Positions 49,733 to 59,485 of a stretch of DNA of 64,000 bases are shown here, piece by piece. The number at the start of each line of letters is the position of its first letter. Positions within the stretch are counted from its first letter, which is position 1. The position numbers and the translations under genes are program-made. The DNA comes from Sphagnum compactum (taxonomy: Eukaryota; Bryophyta; Sphagnopsida; Sphagnales), in NCBI GenBank assembly GCA_965153455.1, contig OZ234499.1, positions 17,418,271-17,482,270 of the forward strand. The letters run 5' to 3'. The notes below the pieces were generated by a model. That model ran no database searches. It was given only the letters and a program-made list of their open reading frames with translations, and had not been told where the DNA came from.

Positions 49733-49948
49733 ATGGCACCTGGGAACTTGAAGATGGACATTCCTAAATCACCCATGAGGGAAGAAGGAAACACACCATC
49801 CAGCAAAGAAGAATCGGAGGTGGAATCAAAGAACCCACTTCTTACATTAAAGCAAAATACATCATCTGCTGCTGCACATACCAGAAGTGTACATGAGCTG
49901 CTGGAATGTCCAGTATGCACCAATTCTATGTACCCTCCTATTCATCAG
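49733..49948 (+). pseudogene. SINA/SINAT E3 ubiquitin ligase, exon 1 fragment
   Basis: The frame from the ATG at 49733 reads MAPGNLKMDIPKS, continues through an acidic linker to SVHELLECPVCTNSMYPPIH plus Gln, and stops at a GT donor (49949, gtaccc). ELLECPVCTNxMYPPIHQ is the start of the SINA RING finger, and plant SINAT genes have an intron right after this Gln, so this looks like a genuine first exon. SINAT proteins ubiquitinate targets through a RING domain plus a SINA/TRAF-like C-terminal domain. Neither the remaining RING cysteines (CxxGHxLC) nor the C-terminal part is found downstream. The next recognisable sequence, 147 bases on, is antisense desaturase. It is most likely a captured or truncated gene fragment. 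Confidence 0.75.
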
Positions 49949-50095
49949 GTACCCAATCTTTATTTTCTCTTTGAATTTTTTTGGCGGGGGGTTTGTTCTT
50001 TCCCTTCTCTCTATCTCTCTGCTCAGCTTATTTAGCTGGCTTTATGGAGGAAGAGGAGGAGCATCATTGTAGCATTAACAGCACCCACCCACCCC

Positions 50096-50128
50096 ATCTC
50101 CTTCTTCTTTTTGGGAACGAAAACCTCA
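50096..50128 (-). pseudogene. FAD2-type desaturase fragment, piece 2
   Basis: On the minus strand it reads [11 protein letters not shown]. The 33 bases match the tandem desaturase units with about one difference, and they continue piece 1 (48504-48550) where that one breaks off. After the EVFVP end the similarity is lost. Confidence 0.65.
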
Positions 50129-50897
50129 AGATGTAGATCCAGGTGCGGCGGCAGAACTTACAAAAAGCTTCAAAACTAAGAATTTAATTGTTGTGTATTT
50201 TCATGGCATTGGTTGTTAATCCCAGATAGTCCGTAGATATTAGAGTTTCCAAAAGTGTCAGCTTGAAAAGCTTGAAAAGCTGAGGATTTTTTGTTCATTT
50301 CATGACATGTCTTTCAAATATTCTAGGAATGACTTCCGATTGTTTTTTGGAGTTGGGTTCGGGTTTGATAAAATTGTGGGGGAATTCAGCCAGGTGAAAT
50401 TCATTGACCTGATACTATTGTATGCAAAAAGGCAGAGCTTGGTCAAGAAAATTGGTGAGATGAAAGAATGAAGAGAATAGTGCAAAATTGAAGTGGAAAA
50501 AAAATTAGGGTTTAGGGTTTAGGGGTGAAGGGGGAACTAGACAGGGCTTAAATCTATGTGCAGAATGCAATCCATAAGCAAAAAAGAGGAGGTGAACTTA
50601 CATGTGGCTTTTTTCATGTTTGTAAAAAGATGTACAGTAAACACCATTGAAACTAAAGTAAATTGGCCCAAGATGCTACATTCACCAGCTCCACAGACCA
50701 TCAGCAATGCTTTGGGCAACATTGTGACGACCCAGACAAGCTTTGGCAGTCAGGACTAAGACCATATAAACTCCCAGAGAAAGCACATCCCAACTGTCAT
50801 GTTTTGAGAAGATTGAAACAATTTGCAACAGCTGAACCTTTATAAGCTACAACAACTACAAGTATCCCTACTTCACAATTCCCTTCCTATTATAGGC
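50129..50897. other. Spacer before the tandem desaturase fragments
   Basis: No gene recognised. Telomere-type words (ttagggtttagggtttagg) lie at 50505-50523. The frames at 50556-50845 have no identifiable domain. Confidence 0.35.
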
Positions 50898-50972
50898 ACC
50901 GTGTTGCTGTGATGATGCCTGTGAGAATACTTCCAAGAGAAATACGGCACTAGCAAACAAGAGTGCAAGAGA
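50898..50972 (-). pseudogene. FAD2-type desaturase fragment, tandem copy C (partial)
   Basis: The partial third unit carries only the second histidine-box region. On the minus strand it reads SLALL, then FSWKYSH-like coding in shifted frames, with RHHHSNT in place of RRHHSNT. It joins the shared poly-C linker at about 50980 and continues into copy B. Confidence 0.6.
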
Positions 50973-51030
50973 AATCCCCCCCCCCGAAGATTTTGATATC
51001 AATATCAGCAACAAACCCAACATATATTCT

Positions 51031-51294
51031 CCGCGGGTATTTTCTCCCAAAAACGTTGCAAATCAGATAGAAAAGCCATCCTAACATAAGCATGGGAATA
51101 ACCATCAATATCCAACCCAGTGAATGTTGAAGGTATTCTGTGACTCCCCATCCTCTTGCTGTTACAGCAGCAATCTTTTTCTTTTTCTTGGGAATGAAAA
51201 CTTCATCGTGATCGATGCTACCCGTGTTGTTGTGATGACGCTTGTGAGAATACTTCCAGGAGAAATACGGCACCAGCAGAAAAGAGTGCAGGAG
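51031..51294 (-). pseudogene. FAD2-type desaturase fragment, tandem copy B
   Basis: The minus-strand reading gives [20 protein letters not shown], then [30 protein letters not shown] and LICNVFGRKYP. It aligns to the same part of the omega-6 desaturase as copy A but is more mutated: the histidine box is HKRHH and the N-terminal LLHS...PYF part is out of frame. The unit-to-unit distance to copy A is about 317 bases. Confidence 0.75.
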
Positions 51295-51347
51295 AAACCC
51301 CCCCCAATTTTGATATTAATATCAGCAACAAACCCAACATATATTCT

Positions 51348-51612
51348 CCGCGGGTATTTTCTCCCTGAAACGTTGCAAATCAGATAGAGAGGCCATCCTA
51401 ACAAAAACATGAGAGCGACCATCAAAATCCGACCCAGTGGATGTTGAAGGTATTCTATGACTCCCCATCCTCCTACTGTTGCAGCAGCAATCTCCTTCTT
51501 CTTCTTGGGAACGAAAACCTCATCGTGATCGACGCTCCTCGTGTTGCTATGATGACGCCTGTGAGAATACTTCCAAGAGAAATACGGCACCAGCAGACAA
51601 GAGTGCAGGAGA
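51348..51612 (-). pseudogene. FAD2-type desaturase fragment, tandem copy A (best preserved)
   Basis: The minus-strand frame reads [20 protein letters not shown] plus H, then [37 protein letters not shown] and [17 protein letters not shown]. This is the middle of a microsomal delta-12 (omega-6) oleate desaturase of the FAD2 type, including the second histidine box HRRHH that binds the di-iron centre. FAD2 acts in the ER and converts oleate to linoleate in membrane lipids. Only about 88 of the usual roughly 380 residues are present: the first and third histidine boxes, the start and the end are missing, so it cannot be an enzyme. Each copy is followed by a linker encoding [10 protein letters not shown] on the same strand. 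The last linker runs straight into the Helitron start. Confidence 0.88.
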
Positions 51613-51673
51613 ACCCCCCCCCCTAAGATTTTGATATCAATATCAACAACAAACCCAACATATATTCTCCACA

Positions 51674-53959
51674 ATGCCCGAAGACATACAAGAACGTATG
51701 CATGCACTCATTGCGCAGCATGGCAGTGCTTTGGCAACTTTGGTGGCCCTTCAGCAACACCCAGACGCTTAACAGAATGACGAGCAAACTGACTCTTTGG
51801 AAATTCTTATTCCACATATTAATGCTCCAGCAGAATTCAATCAAGACATGTCGAAATCTGCACGTGAACGTTGCAATCACTTGCAAAGAGAACGGCGTGC
51901 CAAGCAACTTAAAGAGTCAGCCGGGCCATGTGAAATGCCACAAGAGCGAAGTAATTATTTACGTCAAAAACGATGAACCGTACAACAAGCAGCAACACGT
52001 GCACAACCTTCTCTTGGCAATGACACATTGCAATTGTTTACAGAGTCGGCCAAACCATCTGAAACGCCATAAGAACGAAGTAATCATCTGCGTCGAGAAC
52101 GGCGAACTGTACAATAAGCAGCAGCACGTGCACAACCTTCTCTTGGCAATGACGCATTGCAATGGTTTGTAGACAAAAATGCGTCAGCCTCGGCATGATG
52201 GGATTGTGGAGAAATGGACACAATATGTGGATTCTGCAATGCGAAAATGTGGATTAAAGAACGATTGGCAAAGTCGAGAAATAGCAACCCACAGTTTTCT
52301 CTGTGTTGCGAGAATGGCAAAATTCTGTTACCGTCTCTTCCTATAACACCCCAAGAGGTGGAAGTTCTTTTAACCAGCAAAGAGAGACGTGCCGTCAAAT
52401 TTCGAGATCAGATTCGCATGTACAATTCAGTGTTGGCATTCACTTTGCTCGGTGCCAAAGTTGATGAGTCGGTAACAAGAGGCACTGGACCATACTCCTT
52501 TCGCATTCAGGGTGAACTTCATCACAAAATCGAATCCCCGTGTCCTACCGAAGGACAACATCCACAGTTTGCACAGCTGTACATTCATGATACGGAGAGC
52601 GAACGTCAAAACCACCATGCCGTTATGCCATTGCTTGATCCAACAACGTTGGATCGGTTGTTGACCATGATGTACAATATCAATCTCTATGTCAAAGTGT
52701 TCAAAATGGCAAGGGATATGATGGTAACAAAAGGTGCTCCCACAGATCTGAAATTGCGTCTCATTGCTTCTCGAACAAAGGATGCCCGCCGATATAATGT
52801 GCCGATGACCGATGAAGTTGTTGCATTGATGGTAGGAGATGGTTCTGAGGCTGTAGACAGGCGTGACGTCGTCGTTGCTCAGCAAGCTGGCCCGTTTCAG
52901 CTCATTTCCGAGCTACATGTGGGATACATGGCTCTATATTATCCGTTGATATTTCCTTACAGTGAGGACGGATGGCATCCGAATATTCCGCTCAATGGTG
53001 TTGTTTTACGAAATGCTAATGCAGATTTGGATGAAGACCATGCTGAAGAATCTGAGCATCATAGAAAGCATCACAATGTGACAATGGCCAAATTTTACGC
53101 TTATCGACTTCAACATCGAGACACTAATGGCATTGCGTTGCTTCGGGGTGACCGATTAAGGCAACAATACATTGTGGATGCTTATGCGACTGTCAAACAA
53201 AACCGCTTGAAGTATCTGCACCTGAATCAGAAAAAGCTTCGTGCAGATTTTTATCAAGGCCTTAAGGACGCCATCGTTGCAGGTGACAATGGGGCTGTTG
53301 CCTTTAGACAGAGGATCATTTTGCCATCTTCTTTCATAGGAGGTCCACATCACATGGTTTAGAATTATCAAGATGCCATGGCAATCTGCAAATGGGCCCG
53401 CTGCCCGGATGCGTTTGTTACATTCACTTGCAATCCCCAATGGCTTGAGATCAAAAGAGCATTGCTACCCAGACAACAACCTCAAGATCGACCGGATTTA
53501 GTAACCCAAGTGTTCAAAATCAAGCTGAAAGAGTTGATCAATGACATTCACAAGAAACATATTCTTGGACGCACGATTGCGGGAATCTATGTCATTGAGT
53601 TTCAAAAGTGCGGGCTGCCACATGCACACATTCTCATCTTCTTTGCCAAAGACTGCAAGCCACACACGGTTGAGGATGTAGACCGCATGATCAGTGCTCA
53701 ACTTCTAAATCCAGAGACAAATAGGTTGGCCCACGAGACGATTGCCAGATGCATGATGCATGGTCCATGTGCAGTTGCGTTTCCAAATGCCCCATGCATG
53801 GAAGATGGCAAATGCAAAAAACACTATCCACGCAAGTTCGAATCGGAAACGGTGACGGATGTAAACAGATATCCTATTTATCGACGCAGAGATACGGAAC
53901 GCATAGTTTTGGTTCATGGCGTTGAATTGGACAATCGTTGGGTGGTACCGCACAATGTT
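51674..53959 (+). pseudogene. Helitron Rep protein, N-terminal and HUH part
   Basis: One continuous frame starts with [17 protein letters not shown] and is interrupted by stops at 51770, 51974, 52070, 52115, 52196 and 53360. Residues with a repeated charged unit (ERSNHLRRERRTVQ, then AAARAQPSLGND) occupy 51940-52165. The Helitron_like_N domain follows, with CENGKILLP near 52308 and then DHHRKHHN-like sequence to GGPHHMV at 53359. After the TAG, where this family normally has Gln, comes NYQDAMAI. Motif 1 TFTCNP is at about 53424. The HUH motif GLPHAHILIFF has its His codons at 53621-53629. These residues would nick DNA in rolling-circle transposition. The frame is cut at 53959 by an LTR insertion. 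Confidence 0.88.
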
Positions 53960-54783
53960 TATTACAACCCTAGTCTTGAGAGAGTTTGACGATGAAGACT
54001 CACACCCCCAAAATGGGAGCTTGGGAGTCCACCAGGACTCCCGAAACTCCAAAGAGCCATTGCAGGGGTCAAAACACCTTGCATTGGGGAGTTCTTTATA
54101 TCAATTGGAAAGCTATTGAAATGTAGATGTCTAAAATGGGCTCACATGACCCATTTGGACATCTGCAGCATAAGTTATGGCCAAAAAAAAGGCCGGGAGT
54201 CAAACTAGCAGTTTGACTCCCGACCACAAAAAGTCGAGAATCGACTCGACCCCTGTGCGTGCAGGTGGAGTGAGACACACTGTTGAAAAGCTCTCGACGA
54301 GAGCTATAACTTTGCTTTAGACCTCATCCCAATCGGAGATCTGAGCAAAGAGTTATAGTCTCGCAAAGTTGCGGGAATCCAAACCATGGCAATTTTGGGA
54401 CTCCTCTTTGGGAATCTCGGTACAAAAGTCATTCGAATGTAGGTGCCGTGGAGAGGCGCAGAGAATACGATATGGGGGAAGGTGGTGGCTTCCCACGAGT
54501 CCGGGCCGTGGTGAGTCTTGTGAATCCAAAGTCGCCCGTGGCTTGTCTTAGCACCAAAGGTGTTCCAAACAGTATTATAACCAACTTGTTGGTTACTTTG
54601 ATGCATATTCGAGTGAGTAACTAAAAGCTTGTCACTTTTCCCAATCCCATCCCGAAGCTTTAGCACGCCCCTCTACCCCCTTTTAGTGCTGAGAGCTGGG
54701 AGCATGCCCCAAACTCCTAACAATTTTGTTGTTTACTACCTTAGACCCATTTTGGGTTTTTCAAGGAGCTTGGGAGCGCGTCA
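53960..54783. mobile_element. Solo-LTR-like insertion in the Helitron frame, 824 bp
   Basis: The ends are TATTACAACCC (from TGTTACAACC by transition) and GCGCGTCA. The flanking 5-mers are ATGTT (53955-53959) and ATGTC (54784-54788), an aged 5-bp target duplication. Taking out 824 plus 5 bases joins HNV to YLLTKYDAH and restores the frame, which fixes the limits. A related 819-bp copy is at 58662-59480. A block around 54470-54545 (tatggggg, then ggtggcttcccacgagtccg) is the best conserved between them. There is no protein-coding capacity, so this is a solo LTR or a very short non-autonomous retroelement. Confidence 0.8.
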
Positions 54784-55776
54784 ATGTCTATTTGTTGACC
54801 AAATACGATGCGCACATCAACGTTGAGGTCTGTAACAACATTCGTGTCGTCAAGTATCTATTCAAGTATGTTTACAAAGGACATGATCGTGCAATTGTTG
54901 AAATTTCATGCCAAAGCGACAATGCCACCGAAGGGAATGTGGTCAAACTCGATGAAATTAAAAAATGTCTTGATTGTCGTTATGTATTTGCATCAGAAGC
55001 AGCGTGGCGCATCTTCAAATTTGATATGCATGAGCGGTTTCCTGCCGTTGAGTGTATGCAATACCATTTGCCCACTCAACAAATGGTGTTGTTTGATGAT
55101 GGCGATGATGTGCAGGAAGTGGCAGCACGGTCAGCTATTTCCAGACGACGCTGATGGAATGGTTCAAAATAAACCAAGAGTCGGAAGCTGCACGAAGCCT
55201 TACGTTTGATCAATTCCCTCAGTAATGGGTGTGGAATCGGAAGTTGAAGCGATGGACAATGCGCAAGAGAGGCTTTACCATTGGTCGCATGTATTATACA
55301 CACCCAACATCGGGTGAACGTTATTATTTGTGGATGCTGCTGAACTGCATCAAAGGTGCCACATCCTACGAGCATTTGCGGACAGTGGATGGCATAGAGC
55401 ACGACACATTCAAAGATGCATGCATTGTAATGGTTTGCTTGTAAACGACAATGAATGGCATCAAGCCTTGGAAGAAGCCAGTCTTTGGGCCTTAGGACGG
55501 CAATTGCATGACATGTTTGCCTCCATGCTGATGTTTTGTGAGGTGACAAATCCCAGACAGTTATGGGATGCACATTGGAAGTCTTTGAGCGATGACATTG
55601 AAGCAATGACACGCCGCGAACGTGATGATTCAGCTGTTACCCTTTCTAAGGATGCGCTAAAGGATCATGCATTGTATGAGACCGATCAGGTTCTCATCCG
55701 CAACAGACACCACCTGGAAGATTTTCCAACACTTCCCAAGTCTAATTACATCCCTCGTGTTCATGGAGGAAACTGA
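54784..55776 (+). pseudogene. Helitron Rep protein, catalytic Tyr region and linker
   Basis: The frame resumes as NVYLLTKYDAHINVEVCNNI, then VVKYLFKYVYKGHDRA at 54846-54896, Rep motif 3 with the two candidate nicking tyrosines. A frameshift at about 55120-55140 moves to TLMEWFKINQESEAARSL. A TAA at about 55224 interrupts FPQ and WVWNRKLKRWTMRKRG. GERYYLWMLLNCIKGATSYE follows, a second frameshift lies at about 55425-55435, and then NDNEWHQALEEASLWALGRQ continues to NYIPRVHGGN and a TGA at 55774. Order and content match the plant Helitron Rep-to-helicase linker. Confidence 0.85.
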
Positions 55777-57292
55777 TTGGTCCAAGAAGAGCTCGCTTAT
55801 GATTAGCATTTATTGACCACAGATGCAGACGATGCAAAAGATAGGCTCAATGATGATCAACGTAGTGCATACGAAACTATTTTGAATGTCGTGACAAGCA
55901 AAGATGGCAAACTGTTCTTTGTGTATGGCAGTGGTGGAATCAGCAAAACATTTGTTTGGACAACGCTTCTATCCCGTCTTTGAGGGCAAGGCAAAATCGT
56001 GCTTGTAGTTGCCTCATTAGGAATTGCATCTTTGTTGCTTCTGGGTGACAAAACCGCCCATTCAAGATTCAAGATTCTGATTGATCTACACAATGAGTTG
56101 ACTTGTAACATCACACAACAGATGAAAGTGGCCGAGTTGGTGCGTAAAGCTGATCTGATCATTTGAGATGAGGCACTAATGATGCATCGCCGAGCTTTTG
56201 AAGCTGTTGATCGGACCCTGCGTGATTTGATGCAATTGGATGATGCACAGGCAACCGAGAAGATCTTTGGTGGGAAAACTGTGTGTCCTTGGTGGGGATT
56301 TTTGACAGATCCTGCCTGTTGTTCCCAAGGGAGGACGAGAATACATTGTCAGTGCTTCGCTGCCTCGATCGCATCTTTGGCAACATGTTACGATTCTTTG
56401 TCTTCATATCAACATGCGAGTCATGGCAACCAATTCTGAAGAGCAGCGAAAATTTGCCAAATGGGTGTTGAATGTTGGAGACGACAGTCTTCCTACCATT
56501 GTAGAAGAAGGTGTTGATCCAGATTGGATCAAGATTCCGTCCCATATGAAGCTGCTAGCAGAAGATTGCACCTTAAGAGGATTAATCCGAACCATCTATC
56601 CGAATCACCAATGCCACTTTGGAAATGCCATGTATCTTATGCAACACAATATTATGGCCCCCAAAAATAGTAATGTTGATGAAGTCGACAATGCAATTCT
56701 TGAATCGTTATCTGAAGAATTGCACACGTACTTGAGCACAGATTCTTTGGCTCTGACAAAAGGTGTAAGTGCTGCTACAGGAGTTTCAATGGATTCATTG
56801 TATCCGGTGGAATTTTTGAACACTTTGCAATTCAGCAGTATCGCAAATCATAAACTGGAAGTCAATGTGGGCGTGCCAATCCTTTTGTTGCGCAATCGCA
56901 ATCAATCAATAGGATTGTGCAATGGTACGAGGTTGATTGTCAAGAAATTGGGTTAGCTTGTCATTGAAGCGGAAATCATCACAGGGAACAATGTCGACAA
57001 ACGTGTGTTCATACCCCGCATCATCATGTCCCCCTCCGGGACTGATTGGCCATTTGTTTTGCATCGTCTTCAAATTCCTGTTCGAGTGGCATTTGCGATG
57101 ACAATCAACAAGAGTCAAGGTCAGACATTGAACAACGTTCGGGTATATTTGCCGTCTCCGGTCTTTTCCCATGGTCAGATGTATGTTGCTATCTCACGGG
57201 TCACAAGCAGTGCAAACATTAATATTTTTAGCGGCCAAGGTCCCGATGGATACATGCGGAATGTGGTATATAGAGAGGTTTTGGAAATGTAG
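55777..57292 (+). pseudogene. Helitron PIF1-like helicase domain
   Basis: Walker A at 55921-55950 reads VYGSGGISKT instead of the usual GSGGTGKT, so the conserved Thr-Gly are lost. Walker B reads LII, stop, DEA at about 56155-56172, where Trp is usual. Further stops lie at 55804 and 55981, and frameshifts fall between 56270 and 56420 around the GGDFRQ region. The frame is then open for 180 codons from 56414 (INMRVMATNSEEQ, then GVPILLLRN, LCNGTRLIV). A TAG at 56954 follows, and then a final open stretch to 57292 with FAMTINKSQGQT and HGQMYVAISRVTS, the last helicase motifs. It would unwind DNA during transposition but is clearly inactive. Confidence 0.88.
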
Positions 57293-57372
57293 TTTGTAGT
57301 TGTAGTTTTGTAATATGTACCATCAAATAAACACACACCTATGCATTAGGCACGGGGTTCAAACTAGTTGTA

Positions 57373-58661
57373 TAAGTATGGCATGAAGCCTAAGCCTTGT
57401 TTATAAACCAAAGGCCAAACTTAATATTTGTGTTCCTTGTTTCCAACCTGCCATGTGCAGAGGCCAGAGTGAATCGGCACACGATTCACTGGATCCCTGT
57501 TATAACTCAGTTGTGGATGAACCTCAATATCTAGTTAATATCTAGTTTCACCTTGGTAACCAATTGTGATTGTATGGTATAGCCTTAAATTAGGGTGTTT
57601 CCATGTTCGGAGAATGATTATTGTTGGGTGTGGGGTCACATCAACTTTCTACTCTTGCCATTGAGCATGGTTGGAAGAGTATGCATGAGAAGTGGTTTAG
57701 GATTTAGGATGTTCTTGTCAACTTTCTATTGCAAGGCAAAAATTTGCAATCCATTGTTGTCTTCTTTCTAAATTTGACTATGGTCGTTAAGGGGATTCAT
57801 AAGGACAAGAAGAAGAAGCTATATGATTGTTATTTTATTAATTTGGGAGAGAGGTAGAGGTGGAAAATAATGATACATTTATGAAAAAGATGGGAAAGCT
57901 TCACAAGAAACATGTTCTTGGGAGCTATGTGGGGGAAGGATAAGAAGATGGCAAGAGGGCTATGGATGGGAGAAGAAAATGTGGAGTGTGATGAGTTAAT
58001 TATTCTAGAGGACATATCTGAATGTGAATTAGGATAGCAAATTGAAGCTATAATTGCATCCTAGCAATTGATATTGATTTCTCTTTTGTTGCACTAATGG
58101 CAATTAAGTCAAGATGAACAATGTATTTCCATATCATTAAGGGTTAATGTTGAGACATGAAGACAATATGAGACAATTTAAGTTATAAAGTATAAGCATA
58201 TAGGAGGTTCTAGGTAAAGTATGCATTGAGAAGGAGAGATTTTGCAAGGGTTGAATCCAAGGTTGTTGCTAGTGATGAAGCTAAAAACGTAAAAACCCCT
58301 TATTGGGTATCCTTAGGGTGAAGTAGACTTGTAGAAAAATGAAAGAGCCCACAAGTGCCTATAAAACAAATCAAATGAAATGATGGAATAGGTGGAAAGT
58401 CAACCTTTGCTTTGAATGGCTTTTTTAAACCTTATGTTAATAGTAACAAATCTATAAGGTTAGTATTAAACCATGAAGAATTAGAGGGGGGATGGTGATC
58501 AAACTTATGAAAAGTTGAATTGGGAAGAACAAAGTTACCATTCACTCGTTGTATAATAAGGGTTCAATGTAACAGTTCAAAGGACTCATTGGAAACTAAG
58601 ATTACAAATTTTTGGTCAAACCTAACAATCAAAAAATGAAGATGGACTAAGGTGCATTGGT
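57373..58661. other. AT-rich geneless stretch
   Basis: No gene or repeat structure recognised between the Helitron and the second LTR copy. The one short frame (57830-58015, minus) lacks any motif. Confidence 0.35.
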
Positions 58662-59480
58662 TGTCGTAACCCCACTTTGTCCAAGTGTGGGGGTGAAGCC
58701 CAACACTTGGAAAAGTTGGAGGTTTGGAGTCCTCCGGGACTCCCGAATGTTCAGAGCTCGACAGCAAGGCCCAAAACACCTTGCATTGCGGGTATTCTTG
58801 GTGTCATTGGAAAGGTCTTGAAACGTAGATATCGAAAATGGCCTCGCATTGGCCATTCGGACATCTGCAGCTCAAGTTATGGGCAAAAGAAAGGCCGGGA
58901 GTCAAGTGGCAGTTTGACTCCTGACCACTAAAAGTCAGGAATCAACCCTTTTCCGACGTCGCCTGAGAGAGTGCAACATGGCGTTGGAAAGATCTTGACG
59001 AGGGCTACAACTTGGTTTAGACCTTGTTGCAATCAAACTCCAGAGTCGAGAGTTATGGCAGCTCAAAGTTCCGGGAGTCCCGCCGGGACAGTTTCGGGAC
59101 TCCATTTCGGGAGTCCCAACAAAATGTGCCATTTGGATGTAGCCTCCGTGGCGAGCTACAAAGAATACTATATGGGGGAAGGTGGTGGCTTCCCACGAGT
59201 CCGGGCCGTGGTGAGTCTTATGTGTCCAAGTGCCCGTGGCTTGTCTCAACACCCAAGGGTGTCCCGAATGCTAAACTAACCTCCCGTGGTTGGTTTTTGG
59301 ATGCAGATTCACACAAGCTAAGCTAGTCCTTCTTCCTAGTCTAATCCCTGGACTCCCAACTCGACCTTCTACCCCTTTCTAGAGTTGGAAGCCGGGAGCA
59401 TGCCCTTCGGTCCCAACTTTCCGCAACTTCACATTGGTGAACCCTTAAGTGGGTTCACCCCGGGACCAAGGAGCGCGTCA
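58662..59480. mobile_element. Solo-LTR-like element, 819 bp, second copy
   Basis: It starts TGTCGTAACCCC and ends GCGCGTCA, the canonical TG...CA ends of LTRs. It is flanked by a perfect 5-bp duplication TTGGT (58657-58661 and 59481-59485). Its sequence follows 53960-54783 along the whole length with scattered, mainly transition, differences. Landmarks include aacaccttgcatt, aaggccgggagtcaa, ggtggcttcccacgagtccg and ggagcgcgtca. An imperfect stem (GTGAACCC...GGGTTCAC) lies at 59438-59459 near its right end. There is no gag-pol and no partner LTR in the window. The intact duplication makes it look younger than the copy in the Helitron. Confidence 0.82.
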
Positions 59481-59485
59481 TTGGT

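Larger units (their letters stand above)
50898..51673. repeat. Tandem array, 317-321-bp unit of desaturase fragment plus linker
   Basis: The landmark catatattctcc occurs at 51021, 51338 and 51659, giving spacings of 317 and 321 bases. Each unit is a desaturase fragment of about 264 bases plus a linker of about 53 bases containing a C run and gatatcaatatca. The array ends where the third linker meets acaATG of the Helitron frame at 51674, which suggests the linker is original Helitron leader that was duplicated together with the captured fragment. Confidence 0.88.
51674..57372 (+). mobile_element. Degenerate Helitron rolling-circle transposon
   Basis: A Rep/helicase coding region with Helitron-specific motifs in order marks this element: N-terminal charged repeats, Helitron_like_N domain, HUH endonuclease and PIF1-type helicase. 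The coding part ends at 57292, and an AAATAAA lies at 57324-57333. A possible 3' terminus CTAG is at about 57369-57372, preceded by a weak CCTA/TAGG stem and followed by T, as expected for insertion between A and T; this end is uncertain. The 5' terminus cannot be placed. If the duplicated linker is Helitron leader, the element extends upstream to include the desaturase array from about 50898, and possibly the fragments from 48504. An 824-bp LTR (53960-54783) is nested inside. Confidence 0.85.

Noticed and set aside
51702-52172. 156-codon plus-strand frame overlapping the Helitron start
   Set aside because: It is the alternative frame of the repeated Rep N-terminus. The Helitron frame, although it has stops, carries the recognisable repeat units.
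53990-54720. Possible coding exons within the insertion (frames of 60-120 codons)
   Set aside because: The whole block is an LTR-like insertion with target duplication, and the frames are not conserved between the two copies beyond one short stretch.
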